NCBI GenBank assembly: GCA_003158885.1
Contig: PMLN01000174.1
Location: forward strand, 4,582-18,337
Reading direction: 5' to 3'
DNA: 13,756 bases
DNA from: Anaerolineae bacterium
Lineage (GTDB): Bacteria; Chloroflexota; Anaerolineae; Anaerolineales; Villigracilaceae
Part shown: piece after piece, positions 5,476 to 12,146 of the stretch
Layout of the letters: every line of letters starts with the position of its first letter
Position numbering within the stretch: the first letter of the stretch is position 1
The notes under the pieces: model-generated
What the model was told of the DNA's origin: nothing
Seen by the model: the letters and a program-made list of their open reading frames with translations, nothing else
The model's database searches: none
Program-made: the position numbers and the translations under genes

Positions 5476-6503
5476 ACTACTTTCCTTAGATTTATTTCAA
5501 ACGGCGGATAAACCACGCCGTTTTCCGTAACAATCGCCGTAATCAAACGGTGCGGTGTGACATCAAAGGCGGGATTGCGAGCTTTTGCATTTTGCGGCGC
5601 GATGCGCTGGCCGTGAAACTCAATGCCAAGCACCTCATCCGGATCGCGCTCTTCGATCGGGATCAAGCCCCCATGAGCCAGGGATAAATCAATCGTGGAG
5701 GTTGGCGCCACCGAATAGGCAGGTATGTGATTATCATATGCGGCCAAAGCCAGCATATAGGTGCCGATCTTGTTTGCCACATCGCCATTGGCGGTGACAC
5801 GGTCCGCGCCGAAGAAAACTTTTTGGGCCTGGCCGCTCCGTAAAAAATAACCCGACATGTTGTCGCTGATGATCTCATAGGGAATATGGTATTGCTCCAA
5901 TTCCCAGGCGGTCAGCCGCGCGCCCTGCAAGCGTGGACGGGTCTCATCCACCAACACATGCACATGCTTGCCTTGTTCATGCGCCGTGCGGATGACGCCA
6001 AGCGCCGTGCCCCAATCCACGGTTGCCAGTGCGCCCGTGTTGCAATGATGGATGACCGTATCGCCGTCATTGATCAACGCGGCGCCATGTTCGGCCATAC
6101 GCTTGTTGATGGCAACATCTTCATCGGCAATGCGCTGGGCTTCATCCAAAACGATCTGGCGCAAATGATCGGGAGCGCCGGTAAAGTTGGAAACTTTTTT
6201 CAGGATGCGGTCCAAGGCCCAGGCAAGATTCACAGCGGTCGGACGCGACGAGCGTAAAACGGCTGCCGCATTTTGGAGATCGGTGAGCAATTCAGAAGCC
6301 GAGGCGGAAGCGGCCTCACGCGCGGCGAGCGCCAGCCCAAAACCAGCCGCGGCGCCAATAGCGGGCGCGCCGCGCACCACCATATCCTTGATCGCCCCGG
6401 CGACTTCCATGTGTGTGCGGTAAGCGACAATTTCCAGCGTATTCGGCAAAAGGCGCTGGTCAATCATTTTGAGGCAGTTATCTTCCCAGTAAACAGTTCG
6501 CAT
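5466..6503 (-). CDS. mtnA: S-methyl-5-thioribose-1-phosphate isomerase
   Basis: Converts 5-methylthioribose-1-phosphate to 5-methylthioribulose-1-phosphate in methionine salvage; cytosolic, eIF2B-alpha/beta/delta-like fold. 345 residues, the usual length. The N-terminus (TVYWEDNCLKMIDQR) and MVVRGAPAIGAAAGFGLAL (41-59) are typical. Catalytic Cys154 is in HHCNTGALAT and catalytic Asp234 in FFGADRVTANGDVANKIGTY. Their 80-residue separation equals that of Cys160/Asp240 in B. subtilis MtnA. APTSTIDL and IPIEERDPDEV close the active-site region. The ATG at 6503 fits family alignments but has no recognisable ribosome site; a 10-bp hairpin ends 12 bases before it. First gene of the operon. No other salvage gene (mtnK, mtnB, mtnC) is visible, so its substrate source must lie elsewhere. 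Confidence 0.95.
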   Translation of the reverse strand: MRTVYWEDNCLKMIDQRLLPNTLEIVAYRTHMEVAGAIKDMVVRGAPAIGAAAGFGLALAAREAASASASELLTDLQNAAAVLRSSRPTAVNLAWALDRILKKVSNFTGAPDHLRQIVLDEAQRIADEDVAINKRMAEHGAALINDGDTVIHHCNTGALATVDWGTALGVIRTAHEQGKHVHVLVDETRPRLQGARLTAWELEQYHIPYEIISDNMSGYFLRSGQAQKVFFGADRVTANGDVANKIGTYMLALAAYDNHIPAYSVAPTSTIDLSLAHGGLIPIEERDPDEVLGIEFHGQRIAPQNAKARNPAFDVTPHRLITAIVTENGVVYPPFEINLRKVVTT

Positions 6504-6511
6504 GGCACAGG

Positions 6512-6538
6512 AAAAGGCGTGACGCTAAGCGTCACGCC
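6512..6538 (-). promoter_or_regulatory. Leader hairpin with T-run before mtnA (possible attenuator)
   Basis: GGCGTGACGC (6516-6525) and GCGTCACGCC (6529-6538) form a perfect 10-bp GC-rich stem with a 3-base loop. On the minus strand TTTT follows at once (6512-6515) and the mtnA ATG comes eight bases later. It lies within the transcript expected from the promoter at 6560-6588, so it is in the 5' leader. It has terminator form, which suggests attenuation; a 5' mRNA-stabilising role or a dispersed repeat are alternatives. Confidence 0.55.
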
Positions 6539-6559
6539 GGTGAGGATGAAAGCGTGCTG

Positions 6560-6588
6560 AGTTTAACACGGGATGAGTGGATTGTCAA
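6560..6588 (-). promoter_or_regulatory. Sigma-70-type promoter of the mtnA-adoK-ahcY operon
   Basis: On the minus strand: consensus -35 TTGACA (6583-6588), 17-bp spacer, -10 TAAACT (6560-6565). The expected start near 6553 gives a leader of about 50 bases containing the hairpin at 6516-6538. The interval 6589-6714 back to the MFS stop has one modest 6-bp inverted repeat (6617-6642) and no T-run. Confidence 0.65.
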
Positions 6589-6714
6589 AGTTTAAGCACC
6601 AATTGTCCGACATTAGGCGGTGACCAAGCAGACACCCACCGCACTCATCCAAGGCAGCCAAGTTATAAATGCAACCTTATCCGGATTTGTAAAGCAACCT
6701 CCCTATTTGCGATC

Positions 6715-7923
6715 TCATCCATGCTGGCGAATGTAGGGGAAGAACACCCAGGATATCAGTGCAAAGAGGAACATGATTACCGCACAGAACAGCGCTGTGG
6801 CCGGAGCGCCGCAGCGCTGGGCAATGGCGCCGGTCAAGAGCATCCCCAATGAGTAAGCGCTGTTCATTACCATGGCATATACGCCCGTTACCCTGCCGCG
6901 CAAATTGTCGGGGACTTCGGCCTGGACCAGCGAATTGTTGTTGTTGGTTACTAGCATCATGCTCCAACCCATCACTGCCAGGATCCCCAGGGAAAGCGGG
7001 ATCCAGCCAATCCATGCAAATATAAAGAGGGCCACGGGTGTGATCAAAGCGCCGATCATCCACAGTTTCCCACGCAACTTTTGCCGCCCCAGGGAAGCCA
7101 GCATCAGCGCGCTGACAAGGGCGCCGAAGCCGCGGGCCGACACCAGCAGGCCGTTTGTAGTTACATCCCCGTGCAGCACATCCGTTGCCCAAGCCGGCAG
7201 CAGGTTCAAAAAGCCAAACCCGAACAAATTCACCACCCCAACGGAGATGGTCAGGCTGAGCACCAGAGGGTTGGAAATGACGTAATGTACGCCTTCGGCA
7301 ATTTCCTGCATGGCGGGTGAGCGGCGCACAGGCTGGGTCTGCGTTTTAATGTGCATCAAGAGCAAAGCCGCAATGACCGCGATGAAGGAAATACCGTTGA
7401 TCGTGAAGCACCAAGCCGCTCCAAAAGCAGCATAGGTCAAGCCTGCGACCGAGGGCCCAACCACCGTGGCAGTATTGTACATGGTTGAGTTGAGGGCAAT
7501 GGCGTTATTCATATCCTCGCGATCAACCAGTTCAAGCACAAACGAGATGCGCGCGGGGGCATCGAAGGCGTTGGCCACTCCCAGCAGCAAAGCCAGAACC
7601 AGGATATGCCAGGGTTGGACAATCTTGGCAAAGTCCAAAGCGGCCAGGATGAAAGCCAGGGTCATCATGGAGGTCTGCGTGACGACCAACAACGTGCGGC
7701 GTGAGATGCGGTCAGCGACCCAGCCGCCATACAGGGAAAACAGCAGGATCGGCACCCCGCCCATGAAACCGATCAAGCCCAGGTAGGTTGTGGATTTGGT
7801 GAGCTGGTAGATCAAATAGCCCTGGGCCGTACTCTGCATCCAGGTGCCCATGAGGGAAACCATCTGGCCGATAAACCACAGCCGGTAGTTGTAATGTTTA
7901 AGCGCTGCAAAGGTCTCGTTCAA
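6715..7923 (-). CDS. MFS transporter, MFS_3/EntS-like exporter
   Basis: Twelve-helix major facilitator protein of the inner membrane, in the group containing the enterobactin exporter EntS and macrolide-efflux-like permeases; the substrate cannot be told. 402 residues with the start used here, normal for the family. The N-terminus NETFAALKHYNYRLWFIGQ leads into helix 1; SLMGTWMQSTAQGYLIYQLT is characteristic. MFS motif A is GGWVADRISRRT after helix 2, and a half-length repeat of it is near EVPDNLRGRVTGVYAMV. An open frame extends 64 codons further upstream (to 8115), but that part has no conserved look. I chose the TTG at 7923 because GGAGGA lies nine bases ahead and the protein then begins at the conserved segment. 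A TGG-TATCAT extended -10 at 7954-7959 could drive it. Monocistronic; about 125 bp separate its stop from the mtnA promoter. Confidence 0.85.
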   Translation of the reverse strand: MNETFAALKHYNYRLWFIGQMVSLMGTWMQSTAQGYLIYQLTKSTTYLGLIGFMGGVPILLFSLYGGWVADRISRRTLLVVTQTSMMTLAFILAALDFAKIVQPWHILVLALLLGVANAFDAPARISFVLELVDREDMNNAIALNSTMYNTATVVGPSVAGLTYAAFGAAWCFTINGISFIAVIAALLLMHIKTQTQPVRRSPAMQEIAEGVHYVISNPLVLSLTISVGVVNLFGFGFLNLLPAWATDVLHGDVTTNGLLVSARGFGALVSALMLASLGRQKLRGKLWMIGALITPVALFIFAWIGWIPLSLGILAVMGWSMMLVTNNNNSLVQAEVPDNLRGRVTGVYAMVMNSAYSLGMLLTGAIAQRCGAPATALFCAVIMFLFALISWVFFPYIRQHG

Positions 7924-7932
7924 ATCGGGAAT

Positions 7933-7938
7933 TCCTCC
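7933..7938 (-). promoter_or_regulatory. Ribosome binding site that sets the MFS TTG start
   Basis: GGAGGA on the minus strand, nine bases before the TTG at 7923. It is the only strong ribosome site upstream of the conserved region. The ATG codons farther upstream in this frame lack comparable sites. Confidence 0.6.
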
Positions 7939-8136
7939 GCTTGAAGTAAGGAGATGATACCATGCGGCCATGATTACAGAGCAGATCAATTTCTTCAAAA
8001 AACGGTGATTATTACGATTCTCGCCTGGCGATAAAAAATATATTTCCCATCCATAGAGGATGAACCCATCAATATGGATATTTTCTGCGGGAATGTCATT
8101 CAGACAGAACCGCATTTAACCGTGGTTGAATTTTTG

Positions 8137-8254
8137 CCACACTTGTACGTGCACCACACTTGCCCTGGGCGCAAGTGCCAGGGAGTGCAGGCGGATTACC
8201 ACAGATTTTCACGGATTCTGAGTCCCAATCTGTGGTAATCCGTGAAATCTGTGG
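8137..8254. repeat. Composite of palindromic repeats between the MFS gene and rarA
   Basis: The divergent spacer 7924-8363 has no gene. It contains a 9-bp direct repeat CCACACTTG (8137-8145, 8154-8162); an inverted pair CCCTGG/CCAGGG (8163-8168, 8178-8183) overlapping CACTTG/CAAGTG; and a perfect 16-bp inverted repeat CGGATTACCACAGATT / AATCTGTGGTAATCCG (8192-8207, 8227-8242). A second reading pairs 8198-8217 with 8237-8254 with one base missing, so the right side can fold two ways. GTTTTT follows at 8257-8262. Confidence 0.75.
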
Positions 8255-8348
8255 CCGGTTTTTAAGAAGAATGGAGAACACCACGGTTGATTGCAGTGCT
8301 ACCGTCGTTCAGGCCTTCCACCCAATCCACAAATAATTCAGAGGGAAA

Positions 8349-8357
8349 TGCTATAAT
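8349..8357 (+). promoter_or_regulatory. Extended -10 promoter of rarA, predicted leaderless
   Basis: TG-C-TATAAT: a perfect -10 (8352-8357) with the TGn extension, six bases before the rarA ATG. The -35 region is poor, which extended -10 promoters tolerate. The expected start is at or next to the A of the ATG, and no ribosome site lies at normal spacing. Confidence 0.6.
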
Positions 8358-8363
8358 CATTTC

Positions 8364-9770
8364 ATGCCCGATCTCTTCGACCACGCACTGCAGGAACGCA
8401 TGAAAAGCGAAGCGCCGCTGGCGGCGAGGATGCGGCCGCGCACACTGGATGAATTTGTCGGGCAGGAACATATTGTCGGCGAGGGGAAACTCCTGCGGCG
8501 CGCCATCGAAGCGGATAAGCTGTTCTCATCCATCATCTTATGGGGTCCGCCCGGCACCGGCAAGACCACACTGGCACAAGTCATTGCGAACAGTACCAAG
8601 AGTCGTTTTGAAACCATCTCCGCCACCCTGGCGGGCAAAGCGGAACTGCGCAAGGTGGTGGAGGCGGCACTCGAACGAAGACGCCTGCATAACGAGCGCA
8701 CAATCCTTTTTGTGGATGAAGTCCATCGCTGGAACAAGGCCCAGCAGGACGCGCTGTTGCCACACGTTGAAAACGGAACCGTGACGCTGATCGGCGCGAC
8801 GACCGAGAACCCATATTTCGAGGTCATCAGCGCGCTAATCTCAAGGTCGCGCGTCTTCCAATTGAGAAACCTGAACCAGGAAGAGACCGGGATCATCATT
8901 GACCGCACCCTGGCGGACAAGGAACGCGGCTATGGAAACAAACTCATTCGTCTCGAGGCGGAGGCACGCGCCCATTTGATCGAGGTGGCGGGAGGCGACG
9001 CGCGCAACGCGTTGAACGCGCTGGAACTGGCCGTGGAATCCACGGCTCCGGACGCGAGCGGAATGATCCATATCACGCTGGATGTGGCGCAGGAATCGAT
9101 CCAGCGCAGGGCGGTCTTGTATGATAAGGATGGGGATGCACATTACGATACGATCTCGGCTTTCATCAAGTCAGTGCGGGGATCCGATCCGGACGCGGCG
9201 CTCTATTGGCTGGCGAAAATGTTATATGCGGGTGAAGACCCGCGCTTCATCATACGGCGCTTGATCATTTTGGCAGGTGAAGATATTGGGCTGGCTGACC
9301 CGATGGGACTCGTGGTGGCTGCTTCGGCGGCACAGGCCTTCGATTACATTGGCCTGCCCGAAGGTGTGTATCCCATGGTCGAGGCAACACTGTACCTGGC
9401 CACCGCGCCGAAGTCGAACAGCGCAGGGGCCTACTTCAAGGCCATGCAGAAGATTGAAGATGAAGGCCAAATTTCCGTACCGCGGCATCTGATGGATAAC
9501 AACCGCGACGCAGAGGCACTGGGGCACGGGAAGGATTATGTGTATCCGCATGAGCATGAGGGGCACTTTGTGCCGCAGCAATATCTGCCCAAGCGGCTGC
9601 TGGGAACTTATTTTTATTCGCCGTCACAAGAGGGGTACGAGGCGCAAGTCACAGCGCGGCTGGAGATGTGGCGCGAGGCACAGAGGAAGGCACTGGGCAT
9701 CACAGAGATCGAGCATGTGCCGGAGATGAGCGAGGAACAGATGCAGGAGATGAAAAGAAGGATCAAGTAG
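8364..9770 (+). CDS. rarA: Replication-associated recombination protein A (RarA/MgsA/WRNIP1 family AAA+ ATPase)
   Basis: Clamp-loader-like AAA+ ATPase acting at stalled replication forks and single-strand/duplex junctions, with SSB and the recombination machinery. 468 residues; E. coli RarA has 447. The N-terminus PLAARMRPRTLDEFVGQEHI is classical. Walker A is GPPGTGKTT (61-69), Walker B is ILFVDEVHRWNKAQQDALLP with Asp118-Glu119, sensor 1 is GATTENPYFEV, and the arginine-finger segment is ALISRSRVFQL. The C-terminal tetramerisation region is recognisable by YDKDGDAHYDTISAFIKSVRGSDPDAALYWLA and by the acidic/His segment LPKRLLGTYFYSP near the end (split here for length: HYDTISAFIKS, RGSDPDAALYWLA). 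An internal Met at 13 is possible, but M1 fits the promoter spacing. Single gene; no clear terminator follows. Confidence 0.96.
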   Translation: MPDLFDHALQERMKSEAPLAARMRPRTLDEFVGQEHIVGEGKLLRRAIEADKLFSSIILWGPPGTGKTTLAQVIANSTKSRFETISATLAGKAELRKVVEAALERRRLHNERTILFVDEVHRWNKAQQDALLPHVENGTVTLIGATTENPYFEVISALISRSRVFQLRNLNQEETGIIIDRTLADKERGYGNKLIRLEAEARAHLIEVAGGDARNALNALELAVESTAPDASGMIHITLDVAQESIQRRAVLYDKDGDAHYDTISAFIKSVRGSDPDAALYWLAKMLYAGEDPRFIIRRLIILAGEDIGLADPMGLVVAASAAQAFDYIGLPEGVYPMVEATLYLATAPKSNSAGAYFKAMQKIEDEGQISVPRHLMDNNRDAEALGHGKDYVYPHEHEGHFVPQQYLPKRLLGTYFYSPSQEGYEAQVTARLEMWREAQRKALGITEIEHVPEMSEEQMQEMKRRIK

Positions 9771-9812
9771 TTCAAGGGGAATGGTAATTGAGGAATGGCG
9801 GGATGAACAGAC

Positions 9813-9870
9813 ATTCGATACTCGAAATTCGATATTCGGGAATCGGGATTGGGAATGGGTCATGGGTCAT
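9813..9870. repeat. Low-complexity short repeats after rarA
   Basis: ATTCGATA occurs twice, 14 bp apart (9813-9820, 9827-9834), followed by ATTCGGGAATCGGGA-like drift. ATGGGTC is then duplicated in tandem (9855-9861, 9862-9868). The convergent interval 9771-10165 contains this patch, the inverted repeat at 9991-10053 and the sodA terminator, and no gene that I can support. Confidence 0.5.
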
Positions 9871-9990
9871 GGATTTTGGTTAACGGGGAATGGAAGAATA
9901 ACCAGGCAAAGAACACAAAGGGAATAGAACACGTATGAGACAGATTTGCACGGATAGAACAATTTAATTTGGAGTGAAATCATTCGAGGA

Positions 9991-10053
9991 AGTAGGGGCA
10001 CAGCGGAGGAATTCACGGGGCCTGGTGAAGAAGCTTCCCGCTGTGCCCTTACT
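9991..10053. repeat. 16-bp inverted repeat with nested hairpin (GGGCACAGCGG type)
   Basis: AGTAGGGGCACAGCGG (9991-10006) pairs with CCGCTGTGCCCTTACT (10038-10053) with one mismatch, which is a G-U pair in one transcript. Inside, TTCAC/GTGAA (10012-10016, 10025-10029) pair again. No T-run follows on either strand, so it looks like a dispersed palindromic repeat rather than a terminator for rarA. Confidence 0.7.
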
Positions 10054-10097
10054 CATTGAACTGAGGCGGAGGGTTTAAATTCTTCATCGCATTCTCC

Positions 10098-10139
10098 ACG
10101 GATAAAATAAAGGAGAAAGAGGCGGCCTCTTTCTCCTTT
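10098..10139 (-). terminator. Intrinsic terminator of sodA
   Basis: AAAGGAGAAAGAGGC (10109-10123) and GCCTCTTTCTCCTTT (10125-10139) form a perfect inverted repeat around one base. On the minus strand it is followed by the T-rich tail TTTATTTTAT. It lies 27 bases past the sodA stop. The opposite strand gives CCTTTGCATT, so it may weakly serve the rarA side too. Confidence 0.75.
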
Positions 10140-10165
10140 GCATTAACACAACGGAACGATTTCGA

Positions 10166-10771
10166 TTATTTGGCGGCGAAACGGCTCGCAGCCGCATCCC
10201 AGTTGACCAAATTCCACCAGGCGGTCACATAGTCCGCGCGGCGGTTCTGGTACTTGAGATAATAGGCGTGCTCCCAAACATCAAGGGTGAGGATGGGGGT
10301 CATGCCCTCGGACATGGGGTTATCCTGGTTGGCAGTCGAGACAATCGCCAAGCCACTGCCCTTCTTGACAAGCCAAGCCCAACCAGAGCCAAAACGTCCA
10401 TTGGCAGACTTGGTGAATTCCTCCTTGAAGGCATCGAAGGATTTGAAGGTTGCATCAATCGCCTTGGCAAGCTCGCCCTTCGGCGCGCCGCCAGCCTTGG
10501 GAGCCATGATCTCCCAGTACATGGAGTGATTCCAAGTGCCGCCGCCGTGATTACGAACCGCCATGCGAATGTCTTCCGGCACGGCGTTCAGATCCTTTAG
10601 CAAGGCTTCGATGGATTTGCCGGCCAGTTCGGGGTGCTTCTCCAGCGCGGCATTGAGATTGGTGACATAGGTCTGATGGTGGTTATCATGATGAATCGTC
10701 ATGGTCTGCGCATCAATATAGGGTTCGAGCGCATCCACTGCATACGAAAGTTTAGGAAGTTCAAAAGCCAT
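10166..10771 (-). CDS. sodA: Superoxide dismutase, Fe/Mn family, probably Mn type
   Basis: Dismutates superoxide to O2 and H2O2; no signal peptide, so cytosolic. 201 residues, normal length. The four metal ligands are all present: His27 (in TIHHDNHHQTY), His82 (WNHSMYW), Asp164 and His168 (LDVWEHAYYLKYQNRR). The outer-sphere Gln that separates Mn from Fe forms is at 149 in STANQDNP, with Gly78 rather than Gln in the GGGTWNH segment. This is the Mn arrangement in the known family rule, though cambialistic enzymes exist. The frame is open 18 codons further (to 10825), but that would run through the promoter. The ATG at 10771 has AAAGGAG at good spacing and gives the family N-terminus AFELPKLSYA. 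Single gene with its own promoter and terminator. Confidence 0.95.
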   Translation of the reverse strand: MAFELPKLSYAVDALEPYIDAQTMTIHHDNHHQTYVTNLNAALEKHPELAGKSIEALLKDLNAVPEDIRMAVRNHGGGTWNHSMYWEIMAPKAGGAPKGELAKAIDATFKSFDAFKEEFTKSANGRFGSGWAWLVKKGSGLAIVSTANQDNPMSEGMTPILTLDVWEHAYYLKYQNRRADYVTAWWNLVNWDAAASRFAAK

Positions 10772-10796
10772 TTTCTCTCCTTTAGTTGGTGGAAGG

Positions 10797-10825
10797 ATTG
10801 TATTCAGGCGCGAGGTGAATGTCAA
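10797..10825 (-). promoter_or_regulatory. Sigma-70-type promoter of sodA
   Basis: On the minus strand: consensus -35 TTGACA (10820-10825), 17-bp spacer, -10 TACAAT (10797-10802). The expected transcript starts about 19 bases before the ATG at 10771, with the ribosome site in between. No obvious operator palindrome overlaps it. Confidence 0.7.
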
Positions 10826-10920
10826 GACGTAATCGCCGACTCTAACAAATCGTTTATACTCTATGCGATTTATCCTGATGAGAAAATCGATATGACAATA
10901 AACGGCTTCTCTTCTGCATA

Positions 10921-11031
10921 CCTAGCCCTACCCCAATCGCCTCCGGCGTGCTACGCGACCTCCCCAAATACGACGAGACAATTTTGGAATGAAAATTCGG
11001 TAGTGGAATCGTCGGTATTTAGGGAGGGGGT
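10921..11031 (+). repeat. Palindrome-ended intergenic element, copy A
   Basis: Begins CCTAGCCCTACCCC. Arms are ACCTCCCCAAATACGACGA (10958-10976) and TCGTCGG-TATTTAGGGAGG (from 11009), complementary apart from one extra base and one mismatch. Compared with copy B, the left end carries about 20 extra bases (ATCGCCTCCGGCGTGCTACG...). The interior shares GGAATGAA and TGGAATCGTCGG with B. It lies between the sodA promoter and the EamA gene, ending 27 bp before the EamA ATG. Confidence 0.8.
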
Positions 11032-11058
11032 AAAGCAACCGATGGCGATTAGCAAAAC

Positions 11059-12087
11059 ATGACCCAAGAACGCGTTGATCTTCCCCCAGAGAACAAAGAA
11101 GCTCCGTCGGATGCCAACCCAAAATCCGCCGGAATTGGCGGAGGCCGGCTGGGGATTGCGCTTTTTATCGCGATCCTAGCTGTTTCCACGGCTTCGATCT
11201 TCATCCGCTTCGCACAAACGGAGGCGCCGTCGCTGGTCATTGCCGCATTGCGATTAACGTTTGCCAGCCTGGCATTGGCGCCGGTCGCCTTAACGCGTCA
11301 CCGCGCAGAACTGAGGGCGCTAAGCCGCAACGAGATACTGCTGGGGTTGTTATCCGGCCTGTTCCTGGCGATCCATTTCGCAACATGGATTTCATCCCTG
11401 GAATACACAAGCGTGGCAAGCTCGGTGGTCTTCGTCAGCACGGGGCCGCTATGGGTAGCCCTGCTATCGCCCATCTTTCTGCGGGAGCCGCTCACCCGTC
11501 CGATCTTAATAGGCATGAGCCTGGCCTTGATCGGCGGATTCATCATCGGGTTGGCGGATGCATGTACGTGGAACAACGGCCTAGTCTGCCCATCGTTAAG
11601 TCAAATCATGCACGGACGGATGTTGTTCGGTAACTTTCTGGCACTGGCAGGCGCGTGGATGGTGGCGGGCTATTTGATCATCGGGCGAAAGTTGCGCCTG
11701 AAGATGTCGCTGATGCCGTATATATTTTTAGTCTACAGTATGGCGGCGGTATGTTTATTGATCGTGGTATTAATCGCTCACGAAAACCTGTTTGGGTACT
11801 CATGGCTGACGTATGTCTGGATCATATTGCTGGCCCTGATACCGCAATTGATCGGCCACTCGACCTACAATTGGGCGCTGGCTTATTTACCGGCGGCCTT
11901 CGTGGCGGTAATGACCCTGGGCGAACCGATCGGCTCATCCATCCTGGCTTATTTTATTTTAAAGGAAGCGCCGGGCATGACCGTGATCGCAGGAGGAGGA
12001 TTGATTTTGGTTGGGATTTATTTTGCAACGAGGGGAAATGGGAAAAACTTGAACACTAAGGGCACGAGGGAGAAAAGTAAAACGTAA
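11059..12087 (+). CDS. EamA/DMT-superfamily permease
   Basis: Inner-membrane drug/metabolite transporter family protein; the family exports amino acids, nucleosides or other small metabolites, and the substrate here is unknown. 342 residues. A hydrophilic N-terminus of about 30 residues is followed by roughly ten hydrophobic helices in two EamA halves. The first half begins GIALFIAILAVSTASIFIRFAQ and includes ATWISSLEYTSVASSVVFVS and PLWVALLSPIFLREPLT. The second includes GHSTYNWALAYLPAAFVAV and TLGEPIGSSILAYFILKE, the usual family end. The ATG has no visible ribosome site, and an overlapping out-of-frame ATG sits 17 bases before it, so the exact start is uncertain. The last ~16 residues (NGKNLNTKGTREKSKT) are hydrophilic and derive from DNA that looks like intergenic repeat. 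gntK follows 59 bp later on the same strand and may be co-transcribed. Confidence 0.88.
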   Translation: MTQERVDLPPENKEAPSDANPKSAGIGGGRLGIALFIAILAVSTASIFIRFAQTEAPSLVIAALRLTFASLALAPVALTRHRAELRALSRNEILLGLLSGLFLAIHFATWISSLEYTSVASSVVFVSTGPLWVALLSPIFLREPLTRPILIGMSLALIGGFIIGLADACTWNNGLVCPSLSQIMHGRMLFGNFLALAGAWMVAGYLIIGRKLRLKMSLMPYIFLVYSMAAVCLLIVVLIAHENLFGYSWLTYVWIILLALIPQLIGHSTYNWALAYLPAAFVAVMTLGEPIGSSILAYFILKEAPGMTVIAGGGLILVGIYFATRGNGKNLNTKGTREKSKT

Positions 12088-12146
12088 GAAGTAATTTGAT
12101 TCGAGAGAATGATGGTTTTCCAGGTTTGGTAGTGAGAGGAATATAA

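Noticed and set aside
6504..6714. A SAM riboswitch before mtnA
   Set aside because: The predicted leader is only ~50 bases and contains one simple hairpin; none of the multi-helix SAM riboswitch architectures can fit.
7924..8115. 64-codon N-terminal extension of the MFS transporter
   Set aside because: The extension lacks family similarity and a ribosome site, while the TTG at 7923 has GGAGGA and yields the expected N-terminus.
10772..10825. 18-codon N-terminal extension of superoxide dismutase
   Set aside because: It would start inside the -35 box and contain the -10; the ATG at 10771 has a good ribosome site and the family N-terminus.
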